A DNA stretch of 64,000 bases from Nocardia jinanensis (GCF_014645735.1 NZ_BMMH01000028.1:1-64000), one strand, 5' to 3'. Counted from the stretch's first letter, positions 16,672 through 26,404 are shown. Made by a program: numbers and translations. Notes: a model not told the origin generated them from the sequence alone.

Positions 16672-17919
16672 GTGCTCGGTTCGATACGGCTGCCGGGTGT
16701 GCCCCGGCGCGGACGCACGGTACGCACAATACTGACTATCGGCGCCGCCGCCGCGCTGGTCCTGACCGGATGTGGCGACAAGACCGCCGGTGATACGGGA
16801 ACGTCGGGAGCGGGTGGACTGTCCATCCAGCCGCTGCTGCAGATCGACGCGGCGGGTAAAGAAGTGCCGGCCGCCGATACCGCCGCCGCGGCCGATCCGG
16901 CCGGTAATGGTGCGGCCACCTGTCCACCCACCACCACCATCGCCATGGCCGGCGCGCTGACCGGCCCCGATGCGGCGCTGGGCATCAATATCGTCAACGG
17001 TGTGAAGCTGGCACTGGATCAGCACAACAAAGCCAATCCCGGCTGCCAGATCAAGCTGAAGGAATACGACACCGAGGGCGACCCGCAGAAGGCCAGTCAG
17101 GTCATCCCGCAGATCGTCAACGATCCGGCGGTGATCGGCCTGGTGGGCCCCGGATTCTCCGGCGAGACCAAGGCCACCGGCCAGATCCTCAGCGACGCCG
17201 GTCTGGTCGCGGTCACCTCGTCGGCCACCAACGCCACCCTCACCCAGAACGGCTGGAAGACCTTCTTCCGCGGCCTGGCCAACGATGACGTCCAGGGGCC
17301 GTCGGTGGCCGAGTACCTGGTCGGCACCGCCGGTTACAAGAAGGTCTGTGTGGTTCAGGACAACACCGATTACGGTGTCGGGCTGGCCCAGAGCATTACC
17401 GCCGGTCTCGGCGCGGCCGCGGATCCGGCCTGCGCCGCCAGTATCAAGAAGGGCGACAAGGACTTCTCCGCCACCGTCACCAAGATCTCCAGCGCGCAGC
17501 CGGACGCGATCTTCTACTCCGGCTACTACGCCGAGGCGGCGCCCCTGGTGCAGCAGCTGCGGTCCGGCGGGGTGGAGGCGACCTTCGTCTCCGCCGACGG
17601 CACCAACGATCCGCAGTTCGTCTCCCAGGCCGGCGGTTCGTCGGAGGGCGCGGTGCTCTCGTGCCCGTGTGGTCCGGCGCCGGACGAATTCGCCCAGACC
17701 TATGAGAAACTGCACGGCCAGGCACCGGGCGTGTACTCCGTGGAGGCCTACGATCTGGCCACCATCCTGGCGACCGGTATCGATGCCGGGAAGCTCACCC
17801 GCCCCGATCTGCTGGAATTCGTTCGCGGATACAACGGGGACGGTCTGGCCCGGCACTACCAGTGGAACGCGGACGGGGAACTGTCCTCGGCGTTGATCTG
17901 GGTCTACGAGGTCGGATAA
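16672..17919 (+). CDS. livK: Branched-chain amino acid-type ABC transporter, substrate-binding lipoprotein
   Basis: 415 residues. An N-terminal signal with lipobox LVLTGC (lipid-modified Cys34) is followed by an Ala/Gly/Pro linker to about residue 85 and a type I periplasmic-binding fold (TIAMAGALTGPDAALGINIVNGVKLALDQHN ... EYDTEGDPQKASQVI ... VIGLVGPGFSGETKA). It would capture Leu/Ile/Val or a related amide or urea ligand at the outer face of the membrane. GTG 16672 follows AGGGG. It heads a five-gene transporter operon. The ligand cannot be read from sequence; Urt-type urea binding is the alternative. Confidence 0.9.
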   Translation: MLGSIRLPGVPRRGRTVRTILTIGAAAALVLTGCGDKTAGDTGTSGAGGLSIQPLLQIDAAGKEVPAADTAAAADPAGNGAATCPPTTTIAMAGALTGPDAALGINIVNGVKLALDQHNKANPGCQIKLKEYDTEGDPQKASQVIPQIVNDPAVIGLVGPGFSGETKATGQILSDAGLVAVTSSATNATLTQNGWKTFFRGLANDDVQGPSVAEYLVGTAGYKKVCVVQDNTDYGVGLAQSITAGLGAAADPACAASIKKGDKDFSATVTKISSAQPDAIFYSGYYAEAAPLVQQLRSGGVEATFVSADGTNDPQFVSQAGGSSEGAVLSCPCGPAPDEFAQTYEKLHGQAPGVYSVEAYDLATILATGIDAGKLTRPDLLEFVRGYNGDGLARHYQWNADGELSSALIWVYEVG

Positions 17920-18012
17920 CGGACAGTCGGCGGTACGCGCACCGGCGGCGCCGGGAGCGCGTACCGCTCGCTGCTCGGGTGAGGGTCCGATGATGATGAG
18001 GGCGGATTACGT

Positions 18013-19050
18013 ATGACAGCATCCTTGCCGGCCGCCGCGGCCGTTCTCGCGCAGGGATCGATCGATTTCAACTACGAAGGCGTGCTCGATCAGTTCTGGC
18101 GACTGACGGTCGACGGATTGTCCTACGGTGCGATCTATGCGCTGGTCGCGGTGGGATACACCCTGGTCTACGGGGTTTTGCGGCTGATCAACTTCGCACA
18201 TTCCGAAGTGTTCATGCTCGGTATGTTCGGGCAGTACGTCGGTCTGATGCTGCTGGGCTTCGCGCCCAGCGGAAATGCCTACAGCCAGGGCGTGATCCTG
18301 ACGGTGACCTATATGGGCCTGGCGTTGCTCTTCGGGATGGCGGTATCCGGCGCGGCCGCGGTCGGTTTGGAGCGTGCGGCGTACCGGCCGCTGCGCCGCC
18401 GTGGCGCCAAACCACTGACCTTCCTGATCACCGCGATCGGTATGTCGTTCGTGCTCCAGGAGTTCGTGCACTTCGTGCTGCCGAAACTGTGGCCGGACCT
18501 GGGCGGCACCAACGCACAGCAACCGATCATGCTGGTCGAGCCGACAGTGCAGTTCACCATCGGCGGTGCGGATGTCACCAATGTGACCCTGGTGATCGTG
18601 GTGTCGGCGGTGACGCTGGCGGTGCTGGCCGAAGTCGTCATCAACCGTACCCGGTTCGGGCGCGGTATCCGCGCGGTCGCCCAGGACCCCGATACCGCCA
18701 CGCTGATGGGGGTTTCGCGGGAACGGGTCATCATGCTGACCTTCCTCATCGGCGGTCTGCTCGCCGGCGCCGCGGCGATGCTCTACGTGATGAAGATCCC
18801 CAACGCCATCATCTTCTCGGGCGGATTCGTGCTCGGTATCAAGGCGTTCAGCGCCGCCGTGCTCGGCGGTATCGGCAATCTGCGCGGTGCCCTGCTCGGC
18901 GGTCTGCTGCTGGGGCTGGTCGAGAACTACGGCCAGATGCTGTTCGGTACCGAATGGCGCGATGTGGTGGCGTTCGTGGTGCTGGTCCTGGTGCTGTTCT
19001 TCCGGCCTACCGGCATTCTCGGTGAAAGTCTCGGGAGGGCCCGCACATGA
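18013..19050 (+). CDS. livH: Branched-chain amino acid ABC transporter permease LivH
   Basis: 345 residues with about eight membrane segments. The N-terminus has DGLSYGAIYALVAVGYTLVYGVLRLINFAHSE, the LivH signature, and the cytoplasmic EAA-like loop reads GRGIRAVAQDPDTATLMGV. An extra 35 residues including a hydrophobic ASLPAAAAVLA stretch precede the family core. Its stop overlaps livM by four bases. Confidence 0.93.
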   Translation: MTASLPAAAAVLAQGSIDFNYEGVLDQFWRLTVDGLSYGAIYALVAVGYTLVYGVLRLINFAHSEVFMLGMFGQYVGLMLLGFAPSGNAYSQGVILTVTYMGLALLFGMAVSGAAAVGLERAAYRPLRRRGAKPLTFLITAIGMSFVLQEFVHFVLPKLWPDLGGTNAQQPIMLVEPTVQFTIGGADVTNVTLVIVVSAVTLAVLAEVVINRTRFGRGIRAVAQDPDTATLMGVSRERVIMLTFLIGGLLAGAAAMLYVMKIPNAIIFSGGFVLGIKAFSAAVLGGIGNLRGALLGGLLLGLVENYGQMLFGTEWRDVVAFVVLVLVLFFRPTGILGESLGRART

Positions 19051-20438
19051 ACACGGTGAAAGCCGAGAAGGCCGCGGGGCACGGTCTGGGCGATGAGATC
19101 CGCACCTGGTGGGCCGGGCTGAGCCGGCCCGCGCAATGGGCGGTGGGCATACCGGCGCTCGCGGCGCTGGCATTGCTGCCGCTGTTCCCGCCGCCGCTGC
19201 TGGATACTCCGGGGACCAGCTTCGGCGGGGTGATGGCCCAGTTCGCCATGTACGCGCTGATCGCCATCGGCCTGAACGTGGTGGTGGGGCAGGCGGGACT
19301 GCTGGACCTCGGTTACGTCGGCTTCTACGCGGTCGGTGCCTATACTGTGGGCCTGCTGACCAGCCCGAACAGTCCGTGGAATCAGACCGACGGCGGCTGG
19401 CTGAACTCCGACTGGGCGTGGCTGGCCTGTGTACCGCTGGCCATCATGGTGACCGCTGTATCCGGATTGATCCTCGGTTCGCCGACGCTGCGGCTGCGCG
19501 GGGATTACCTGGCCATCGTGACCCTCGGGTTCGGTGAGATCGTCCGATTGCTCGCCGACAACCTGGGTGAACTCACCAATGGCAGCCTCGGTCTCTCCGG
19601 AATCGCCTATCCGCACTTCGGGGAATCCGAGACTCGCCCGAACGGCGTGTTCTCGGCGGGCAATGTCGGTGCGCCCGGCAGTTCGAATCTCATCGACCGC
19701 GCCAACTCCGGCACCTGGTGGTACTGGGTCGGCATGCTCGCCGTGGTGGCGGTCCTGCTGGTGGTCGGCAACCTGGAACGCAGCCGGGTCGGCCGGGCGT
19801 GGGTGGCGATTCGCGAGGACGAGGACGCCGCCGAGATCATGGGCGTACCCACCTTCAAGTTCAAACTGTGGGCTTTTATGATCGGCGCCGGAATCGGCGG
19901 GCTGTCCGGTGCTCTGTTCGCCGGGCAGGTGCAGTTCATCAATCCGACCGGATTCAACATCATCAACTCGATGCTGTTCCTGTGCGCGGTGGTGATCGGC
20001 GGTCAGGGCAACAAACTCGGGGTGATCGTCGGGGCCTTCCTGGTGGTGTATCTGCCGAACCGGTTGATGTCGGTGGCCATCACCGATGACGAGACGACCG
20101 GCTATGTGCAGCTCGCGATCACCGTCGCCGTTTTCGCGGCGCTGCTGGTGGGCTGGCGGCTGCGCGCCCGGGCCCTGGCCGGTCCGTGGCGCTGGGTGTA
20201 CCTCGCGGTGACCGTCCTGGCCGCGGTGTACGCCGTGCTACTGCTCAGCAGTGTGCTCATGTTCTACGCCGGTGGTGCGCAGAGCCTCGGCGATCTCAAA
20301 TATCTGTACTTCGGTATCGCACTGGTGGTGATGATGATCCTGCGACCCCAGGGCCTGTTCCCGGTCCGGCAGAAATTGCTCGCCTACGGCCGGCAGATCG
20401 TCCGGGCCGTCCGCCGCCCCGCGGAGGCGGCGTCGTGA
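19047..20438 (+). CDS. livM: Branched-chain amino acid ABC transporter permease LivM
   Basis: 463 residues, longer than the usual 320-420 because of an N-terminal cytoplasmic segment and two extra C-terminal membrane helices (ALAGPWRWVYLAVTVLAAVYAVLLL, KYLYFGIALVVMMIL). Core motifs: IGLNVVVGQAGLLDLGYVGFYAVGAYT, the coupling loop SRVGRAWVAIREDEDAAEIMGV, and GGQGNKLGVIVGAFLVV. Pairs with LivH to form the pore and overlaps livG. Confidence 0.93.
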   Translation: MNTVKAEKAAGHGLGDEIRTWWAGLSRPAQWAVGIPALAALALLPLFPPPLLDTPGTSFGGVMAQFAMYALIAIGLNVVVGQAGLLDLGYVGFYAVGAYTVGLLTSPNSPWNQTDGGWLNSDWAWLACVPLAIMVTAVSGLILGSPTLRLRGDYLAIVTLGFGEIVRLLADNLGELTNGSLGLSGIAYPHFGESETRPNGVFSAGNVGAPGSSNLIDRANSGTWWYWVGMLAVVAVLLVVGNLERSRVGRAWVAIREDEDAAEIMGVPTFKFKLWAFMIGAGIGGLSGALFAGQVQFINPTGFNIINSMLFLCAVVIGGQGNKLGVIVGAFLVVYLPNRLMSVAITDDETTGYVQLAITVAVFAALLVGWRLRARALAGPWRWVYLAVTVLAAVYAVLLLSSVLMFYAGGAQSLGDLKYLYFGIALVVMMILRPQGLFPVRQKLLAYGRQIVRAVRRPAEAAS

Positions 20439-21481
20439 CCGGGCCGAACGCGGGTGACGCGCTGTTCGACAACGAAGACCTGGCGGCCGGCTACACGGTC
20501 GAGCGCACGATCGAATCGGCCGGTGAGGTCGATGTGACCGCTGTCGATCCGGCGCTGGCCGACGCGGCGACCGTGGCCGAGGTGGTGGCCGCGCACCGGG
20601 AGATATACACCGAGGTCGGGGCCCCACTGTTGCGTACCGAGGACCTCACGGTGAAGTTCGGTGGACTCACCGCCCTCGACACAGTGAGCTTCGAGATCCG
20701 GCGCGGGGAGATCCTGGGTCTCATCGGGCCCAACGGCGCCGGTAAGACGACCTGCTTCAACGCGATCACCGGGGTGTACCGGCCCGCGGCGGGCACGGTG
20801 TACTTCGACGGCACACCGCTCACCAAGAGCAAACGCAATGCGATCACCCGGCTGGGTATCGCCCGGACCTTCCAGAACGTCCGGCTCTTCGGTGAGATGA
20901 CCGCACTGGAGAACGTGGTCGTGGGCACCGACGCCCGGCACCGGACCTCGGTACCGGGGGCGGTCCTGCGGACGCGGCGGCATCGCCGGGAGGAACGTGA
21001 CGCGATCGAACGCGGGATGGCATTACTGGAGTTCGTCGGGATCGCCCCGCGGGCGGTGGAGAAGGCCCGCAATCTTTCCTACGGCGATCAGCGGCGACTC
21101 GAGATCGCGCGGGCGCTGGCGACCGAACCGAAGCTGCTGTGCCTCGACGAACCGGCCGCCGGGTTCAATCCGAGTGAGAAATCCGCGCTCATGGACCTGA
21201 TCCGCAAGATTCGCGACGACGGGTTCACCGTTCTGCTGATCGAGCACGATATGCGGTTGGTGATGGGGGTGACCGATCGGATCGTGGTTCTGGAATTCGG
21301 CCGTAAGATCGCCGACGGCCTGCCCGAGCAGATCCGGACCGATCCGGCCGTCATCGCCGCGTACCTGGGCGTACCGGACGACGAACTCACCTCGGCGGAC
21401 CTCTCGGCGTCCACCGCCGCGCTGCGCGCGCAGAAGGACGCGGCGCGGGACGCCGGCGACGGATCGGAGGAGCGGGGATGA
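20435..21481 (+). CDS. livG: Branched-chain amino acid ABC transporter ATPase LivG, extended N-terminus
   Basis: 348 residues from GTG 20435 (GTGA overlap with livM). The ATPase begins only near residue 65 (LLRTEDLTVKFGGLTALD), with Walker A GPNGAGKTT, Q-loop FQNVRLF, signature LSYGDQRRLEIA, Walker B LLCLDEPAAG and the switch IEHDMRLV. The first 64 residues are acidic, with no similarity to an ATPase that I can see; LivG is normally about 255-270 residues. A shorter form starting within this frame cannot be excluded, but no internal ATG or GTG with a good ribosome site is obvious. Confidence 0.92.
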   Translation: MTGPNAGDALFDNEDLAAGYTVERTIESAGEVDVTAVDPALADAATVAEVVAAHREIYTEVGAPLLRTEDLTVKFGGLTALDTVSFEIRRGEILGLIGPNGAGKTTCFNAITGVYRPAAGTVYFDGTPLTKSKRNAITRLGIARTFQNVRLFGEMTALENVVVGTDARHRTSVPGAVLRTRRHRREERDAIERGMALLEFVGIAPRAVEKARNLSYGDQRRLEIARALATEPKLLCLDEPAAGFNPSEKSALMDLIRKIRDDGFTVLLIEHDMRLVMGVTDRIVVLEFGRKIADGLPEQIRTDPAVIAAYLGVPDDELTSADLSASTAALRAQKDAARDAGDGSEERG

Positions 21482-22239
21482 GCACAGCACCGGACCGGTT
21501 CGCGAAGGATATCGACAGCGAGCCCTTGCTCGAGGTCACCGATATGGTCGTGAACTACGGCAGGATCCAAGCCCTGCACGGTATTTCGCTCCGCGTGGCG
21601 CCGGGGGAACTGGTGACCCTGCTGGGCGCCAACGGCGCCGGTAAGACCACCACCATGCGCGCCCTGTCGGGACTGCTGCCGTTGACCCGGGGACAGATCC
21701 GGTTCGAGGGCGGCGATATCAGCCGGTTGAAGGCGCACGAGCGCGTCGTCGCCGGACTGGTGCAGGCACCCGAGGGCCGGGGTGTGTTCCCGGGGATGAC
21801 CGTGCAGGAGAACCTCGATATGGGGTGTTATGCCCGGCCCTTCGCGAAGAAGACCGACTACACGGCCGCCCTGGACCGGGTCTTCGAACTGTTCCCGCGG
21901 CTGCTGGAGCGGCGCAAGCAGGTCGGGGGCACGCTGTCGGGCGGTGAACAGCAGATGCTCGCCATCGGGCGGGCGCTGATGGCCCGCCCGCGGCTGCTGC
22001 TGCTGGACGAGCCCTCCATGGGGCTGGCGCCGATGGTCATCCAGCAGATCTTCCGGATCATCGCCGAGATCAACGCCACCGGCACCACGGTGCTGCTGGT
22101 GGAGCAGAACGCCCGGCAGGCCCTGGCGCGCAGCGATCGCGCCTACATCATGGAGACCGGGGAGGTCACCAAGACCGGACGCGGTCGCGAACTGCTCGAC
22201 GATCCGGCGGTGCAGGCGGCCTATCTGGGCGTGGGCTGA
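21478..22239 (+). CDS. livF: Branched-chain amino acid ABC transporter ATPase LivF
   Basis: 253 residues, second ATPase of the LivFG heterodimer. Walker A GANGAGKTTTM, Q-loop QAPEGRGVFPGMT, signature LSGGEQQMLAIGRAL, Walker B LLLLDEPSMGLAP and the switch VEQNARQAL are all intact. Overlaps livG by four bases and closes the operon 57 bases before polA, which has its own promoter. Confidence 0.95.
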   Translation: MSTAPDRFAKDIDSEPLLEVTDMVVNYGRIQALHGISLRVAPGELVTLLGANGAGKTTTMRALSGLLPLTRGQIRFEGGDISRLKAHERVVAGLVQAPEGRGVFPGMTVQENLDMGCYARPFAKKTDYTAALDRVFELFPRLLERRKQVGGTLSGGEQQMLAIGRALMARPRLLLLDEPSMGLAPMVIQQIFRIIAEINATGTTVLLVEQNARQALARSDRAYIMETGEVTKTGRGRELLDDPAVQAAYLGVG

Positions 22240-22265
22240 GGTCGGCCCGGTACGGGTGTGCGCGG

Positions 22266-22288
22266 GTGTCGGTGGAGGTCCCTAGACT
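22266..22288 (+). promoter_or_regulatory. PafBC-type DNA damage promoter of polA
   Basis: GTGTCGGTG (22266-22274), eight bases, then TAGACT (22283-22288). The mycobacterial RecA-independent promoter reads TTGTCRGTG-N8-TANNNT, so only the first base differs. The polA GTG at 22297 lies eight bases after the -10, giving a leaderless or nearly leaderless mRNA. uvrB and uvrA in this window carry the same pattern. Confidence 0.65.
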
Positions 22289-22296
22289 CTCGGGGT

Positions 22297-25038
22297 GTGA
22301 CCTCTCCGACCACTGCGCAGCCGACGCCCTCTGCCTCCGCCGCTCCCGGTTCCTCGGGTGAACGGCCCACGCTGCTGCTACTGGACGGGCATTCACTGGC
22401 CTACCGGGCCTTCTTCGCGCTTCCCGCGGAGAATTTCCAGACGGTCACCGGGCAGACCACCAATGCGGTGTACGGGTTCACCGCCATGCTCATCAACCTG
22501 TTGCGCGACGAGAAACCCACTCATGTGGCGGCGGCCTTCGACGTCTCCCGGCAGACCTTCCGGGTCGAGGCCTACCCGGAGTACAAGGCCAACCGATCCA
22601 AGACCCCCGACGAATTCCGCGGGCAGGTCGAGCTCACCAAAGAGGTCCTGGGCGCGCTCGGCATCCCGGTGATGGCGATCGAGGGATACGAGGCCGACGA
22701 CGTTATCGCCACCATCACCAACCAGGCCGTACCGCAGGGTTACCGGGTGCTCGTGGTCACCGGCGACCGCGACTCGATCCAGCTGGTCTGCGACGACGTG
22801 ACGGTGCTGTATCCCCGCAAGGGCGTCTCCGATCTCACCCGGTTCACTCCCGAGGAGGTGGAGAAGAAATACGGTCTCACCCCGACCCAGTACCCCGATT
22901 ACGCCGCGCTGCGCGGCGATCCGAGTGACAACCTCCCCGGTATCCCCGGTGTGGGAGAGAAGACCGCCGCCAAATGGATTCGTGAGTACGGGGATCTGAA
23001 CACCCTCGTCGACAAGGTCGACGAGGTCCGCGGCAAGGTCGGCGACGCGCTGCGCGCCAATCTGAGCAGTGTGATCCTCAACCGGCAGCTCACCGAGATG
23101 GTCCGCGACGTCCCGCTGCCCTACACCCCCGATCAGCTCGCCCAGGGTGCCTGGAACCGGGAGCGGATCCATCAGCTGTTCGACGATCTGGAATTCCGGG
23201 TCCTGCGCGACCGGCTGTTCGAGACCCTGGCCCCGCCGACCGTGGAAGCCGAATCGGGTTTCGAGATCAGCGGGCAGGCACTGGAACCGGGCAGTGTCGC
23301 GGACTGGCTCGACGAGCATGCGAAATCCGGCGCACGGCACGGGCTTTCCCTGGCCGGTACCGGTACGCCCGCGGCGGGTGACGTGCGCGCACTCGCCATC
23401 GCCGCCGCGGACGGCGAATCCGGCTATATCGATATCACGGGCCTCACCGCCGAGGACGAATCGGCACTCGGCGCCTGGCTCACCGATCCGGCGCACCGTA
23501 AAGCCCTGCACGAGGCCAAGAGTGCCTTGCACGCGCTGCGTGGTCGCGGCTGGACTTTGGGCGGGCTGAGCAGCGATACCGCCCTGGCCGCGTATCTGGT
23601 CCGGCCCGGACAGCGCAGTTTCAACCTCGACGATCTGTCGTTGCGGTACCTGCACCGGGAGCTGCGCACCGAAACCGAGGCGGCGCCGCAGCTGTCGCTG
23701 CTGGACGCCGAGGACGCGGTCGACGCCGAACTCGCCCAGAACGAGATGTTGCGGGCCCGCGCGGTAGCCGATCTGGCCGACGCGCTGGACGAGGAACTCG
23801 CGAAGATCGAATCCACCCCGCTGCTCGACGAGATGGAGTTGCCGCTGCTCGGAGTGCTGGCCGAACTCGAGGACGCCGGTATCGCCGTCGATACCGATCA
23901 GCTCGGGGAACTGCAGCGGCAGTTCGCGGACAAGGTCGCCGAGGCCGCGAACGCCGCCTACGACGTGATCGGCAAGCAGATCAATCTCGGGTCCCCGAAA
24001 CAGCTGCAGGTGGTGCTGTTCGACGAACTCGATATGCCCAAGACCAAACGCACCAAAACCGGCTACACCACCGACGCGGACGCGCTCGAATCCCTGTACG
24101 AGAAGACCGAGCATCCCTTCCTGCAGCATCTGCTCGCACACCGGGACGCCACTCGCCTCAAGGTCACCGTGGACGGTCTGCTGAAATCCGTCGCCGACGA
24201 CGGCCGGATCCACACCACTTTCAACCAGACCATCGCGGCCACCGGGCGGCTGTCGTCCACCGAGCCGAATCTGCAGAACATCCCCATCCGCACCGATACC
24301 GGCCGGATGATCCGCGACACCTTCGTGGTGGGCCCGGGCTACGAATCGCTGCTGACCGCCGACTACAGCCAGATCGAAATGCGGATCATGGCCCACCTGT
24401 CCGGCGACGAGGGTTTGATCGAGGCCTTCAACTCCGGCGAGGACCTGCACAGTTTCGTCGCCTCCAAAGCGTTCGATATCCCGATTTCCGAGGTCTCCCC
24501 GGAGGTGCGCCGCCGGATCAAAGCCATGTCCTACGGCCTGGCGTACGGCTTGAGCTCCTATGGTCTCTCCGCCCAGCTGAAGATCAGTACCCAGGAGGCG
24601 AAGGAGCAGATGGACGTCTACTTCGCCCGATTCGGCGGTATCCGCGACTATCTGCACGCTGTCGTGGAACAGGCCCGCAAGGTCGGGTACACCCAGACCC
24701 TCTTCGGCCGCCGCCGCTATCTGCCCGACCTCGACCACAGCAACCGCCAGCGCCGCGAGTCCGCCGAGCGGATGGCGCTCAACGCCCCGATCCAGGGCAC
24801 CGCCGCCGATATCATCAAGGTCGCGATGATCAATGTGCACACCGCCTTGACGGAATCGGGGCTGCGTTCGCGGATGCTGCTGCAGATCCATGACGAACTC
24901 GTCTTCGAAGTCGCGCCGGGTGAGCGCGAACAGTTGCAGGACCTGGCCCGGGAGCAGATGGCCTCGGCCATCGAATTGTCGGTGCCGCTGAGCGTTTCGG
25001 TCGGGGTCGGGCGCAGCTGGGACGCGGCGGCCCACTGA
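22297..25038 (+). CDS. polA: DNA polymerase I
   Basis: 913 residues from GTG 22297. Residues 20-305 form the 5'-3' exonuclease (LLLLDGHSLAYRAFFALP, GYEADDVIAT, TGDRDSIQLV, GDPSDNLPGIPGVGEKTA). The middle 3'-5' exonuclease-like domain lacks the DEDD residues, so proofreading is expected to be absent, as in mycobacterial Pol I. Polymerase motif A is LLTADYSQIEMRIMAHLSGD, the O helix is RRRIKAMSYGLAYGLSSYG and motif C is QIHDELVFEV. The O helix has Tyr where E. coli has Phe762, a change known to allow dideoxynucleotides. Acts in repair synthesis and Okazaki fragment processing. Stands alone with a damage-type promoter. Confidence 0.98.
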   Translation: MTSPTTAQPTPSASAAPGSSGERPTLLLLDGHSLAYRAFFALPAENFQTVTGQTTNAVYGFTAMLINLLRDEKPTHVAAAFDVSRQTFRVEAYPEYKANRSKTPDEFRGQVELTKEVLGALGIPVMAIEGYEADDVIATITNQAVPQGYRVLVVTGDRDSIQLVCDDVTVLYPRKGVSDLTRFTPEEVEKKYGLTPTQYPDYAALRGDPSDNLPGIPGVGEKTAAKWIREYGDLNTLVDKVDEVRGKVGDALRANLSSVILNRQLTEMVRDVPLPYTPDQLAQGAWNRERIHQLFDDLEFRVLRDRLFETLAPPTVEAESGFEISGQALEPGSVADWLDEHAKSGARHGLSLAGTGTPAAGDVRALAIAAADGESGYIDITGLTAEDESALGAWLTDPAHRKALHEAKSALHALRGRGWTLGGLSSDTALAAYLVRPGQRSFNLDDLSLRYLHRELRTETEAAPQLSLLDAEDAVDAELAQNEMLRARAVADLADALDEELAKIESTPLLDEMELPLLGVLAELEDAGIAVDTDQLGELQRQFADKVAEAANAAYDVIGKQINLGSPKQLQVVLFDELDMPKTKRTKTGYTTDADALESLYEKTEHPFLQHLLAHRDATRLKVTVDGLLKSVADDGRIHTTFNQTIAATGRLSSTEPNLQNIPIRTDTGRMIRDTFVVGPGYESLLTADYSQIEMRIMAHLSGDEGLIEAFNSGEDLHSFVASKAFDIPISEVSPEVRRRIKAMSYGLAYGLSSYGLSAQLKISTQEAKEQMDVYFARFGGIRDYLHAVVEQARKVGYTQTLFGRRRYLPDLDHSNRQRRESAERMALNAPIQGTAADIIKVAMINVHTALTESGLRSRMLLQIHDELVFEVAPGEREQLQDLAREQMASAIELSVPLSVSVGVGRSWDAAAH

Positions 25039-25500
25039 GAATCCGCGATCGGCTCGGGGTATCGCGCTGAGGTGTGGCCTATCGAGGAGTTGGGCGGCCG
25101 GATTTCTCAGCGGACGCGCAGCGTCGTGGCCGTCGTCGGGCTGTGCGCTTTCGGCCCGCCCCGCCGGTGGGACGGATGTTCGGCATGTCGAGGGCGGTCG
25201 GTTCGCTTCGGCCGGAATACTCTGTGGCGGTGGTCGGCCCGGGCGCCTGTGGCAAAGGTCCGGGCCCGGTCGATCCGTGGATGGATTTTCCGGGTGGTCG
25301 CCGGATTCGCTCGGTTGTTCCTAGCCGATCCGGAGACTCTGAGCCGATTCGGAACCATGGGGCGTCTGGCCGGGAGTTCGGGTGGAATGTCCGTTTGGCG
25401 TGAACCGTGGGTCCGATAGGGGCTTCGATCGGGCCGGAGTATCACAGGGACAGGGATATATCCGGCGCGTGGACACCGCCGCGCGAATGCGGAGGTGTTT
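25039..25500. other. Intergenic stretch, no supported gene
   Basis: The 460 bases after polA have mixed codon bias in all frames, no ribosome sites tied to a good frame, and no clear terminator or repeat. I see nothing to annotate. Confidence 0.5.
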
Positions 25501-25605
25501 ATGATGCTCGGCAAGTACTGCGCGTCGACTGTCGGCGAATATCTCGGCGCGGTACGAAAACCGTCTCCGGCCGTTCCGGTCGAAAGCGCGAGTCCGGATC
25601 TCTGA
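25501..25605 (+). CDS. Possible 34-residue micro-ORF
   Basis: GGAGGTG at 25491-25497 stands just before ATGATG (25501, 25504); the second ATG has the ideal six-base spacing. The product (MLGKYCASTVGEYLGAVRKP and 13 more residues) ends at TGA 25603-25605. No family is recognised, it has no membrane segment, and it could be a leader ahead of the porin gene 79 bases downstream. The strong Shine-Dalgarno is the only support. Confidence 0.25.
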   Translation: MMLGKYCASTVGEYLGAVRKPSPAVPVESASPDL

Positions 25606-25684
25606 TCCGTGAGTTCGCGGCGGTCGACGGTGTGGGTGAGCTCGTGTGTGAACTTCCGATCCGATCATGACTGACTGGAGCACG

Positions 25685-26404
25685 ATGAACCGCAAGCATT
25701 CGTACCCCTTCGCGGCGCTCGTCGCGGTGATATCGGCCGTTATCGGTGCCGTCGCCGTTGTCGATACAGCGGCCCAGGCGGCGCCCGGGGAAATAAATTC
25801 GGGCGGACTGCATATGGTCGCGTCCGCGAATTCCAATAATGTTGTGCCTTCCCCCGATACGGCACTCGGGGTGCCGTTCGCCCATGCGGTGAAGGTATCC
25901 GGCGACTTCTCGGTCGCCCTGGACGGCGACTCGCGGCTGCGCGGCGGCGAGATCGTGGCCGGCTATCTGATCGGCTGCGCGATCGATATCGCCAATGGTA
26001 TCTCGATCGGTATATCGCCCAGTGTCGGTGTCGGTGTCGCGGTCGCGCCCTCGGTCGGCGTCGATTTCGGTGTCGATCTCGGCCTGCAAATAGACGCACC
26101 GCCCACCGTCGGCATCGGTGTCGGGGTGGGGGCGGCGCTTCAGACCTCCGTCGGTGTGGATACTGGGCTCGCGGGCGAGCTCGGGGTGAACCTGGCACCC
26201 GGTACGGTGACGGCGGCAGTGATCGGTGCGGCGGAACTCGACGAGGAGTCGACGTTCCCCTACACCTTCGCGCACAGTAATACCCCGTTGAACGTCAATG
26301 GTTGCCTGTCGCCCGCCTCGGCCATGCCCTTCGTCACCGTCCGCGCCGATTCGAGTAGTGGCAGCGTGCAGACGACGGGGTACGGGGACTCGTTCGGGTT
26401 CTGA
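25685..26404 (+). CDS. MspA-family outer-membrane porin
   Basis: 239 residues from ATG 25685, which has GGAG ahead; the in-frame ATG 25667 has none. A signal peptide (FAALVAVISAVIGAVAVVDTAAQA) is cut after AQA. The mature part shows the alternating Gly/Val strands of MspA porins (DFSVALDGDSRLRGGEIVAGYLIGCAIDI, repeated GVGV), the late FPYTFAHSNTPLNVNGC segment, and the C-terminal TTYG-like TTGYGDSFGF. MspA proteins form octameric pores in the mycolic acid outer membrane for small hydrophilic solutes. Two Cys residues flank the barrel region. Presence supports a mycolate-containing host. Confidence 0.8.
   Translation: MNRKHSYPFAALVAVISAVIGAVAVVDTAAQAAPGEINSGGLHMVASANSNNVVPSPDTALGVPFAHAVKVSGDFSVALDGDSRLRGGEIVAGYLIGCAIDIANGISIGISPSVGVGVAVAPSVGVDFGVDLGLQIDAPPTVGIGVGVGAALQTSVGVDTGLAGELGVNLAPGTVTAAVIGAAELDEESTFPYTFAHSNTPLNVNGCLSPASAMPFVTVRADSSSGSVQTTGYGDSFGF

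Noticed and set aside
22393..25035. 880-codon open frame antisense to polA
   Set aside because: Mirror of polA codons, no start signal and no recognisable domain.
26041..26075. Repeated GTGTCGGTG in the porin gene
   Set aside because: Encodes Gly-Val strands; no TANNNT eight bases later, so not a damage promoter.
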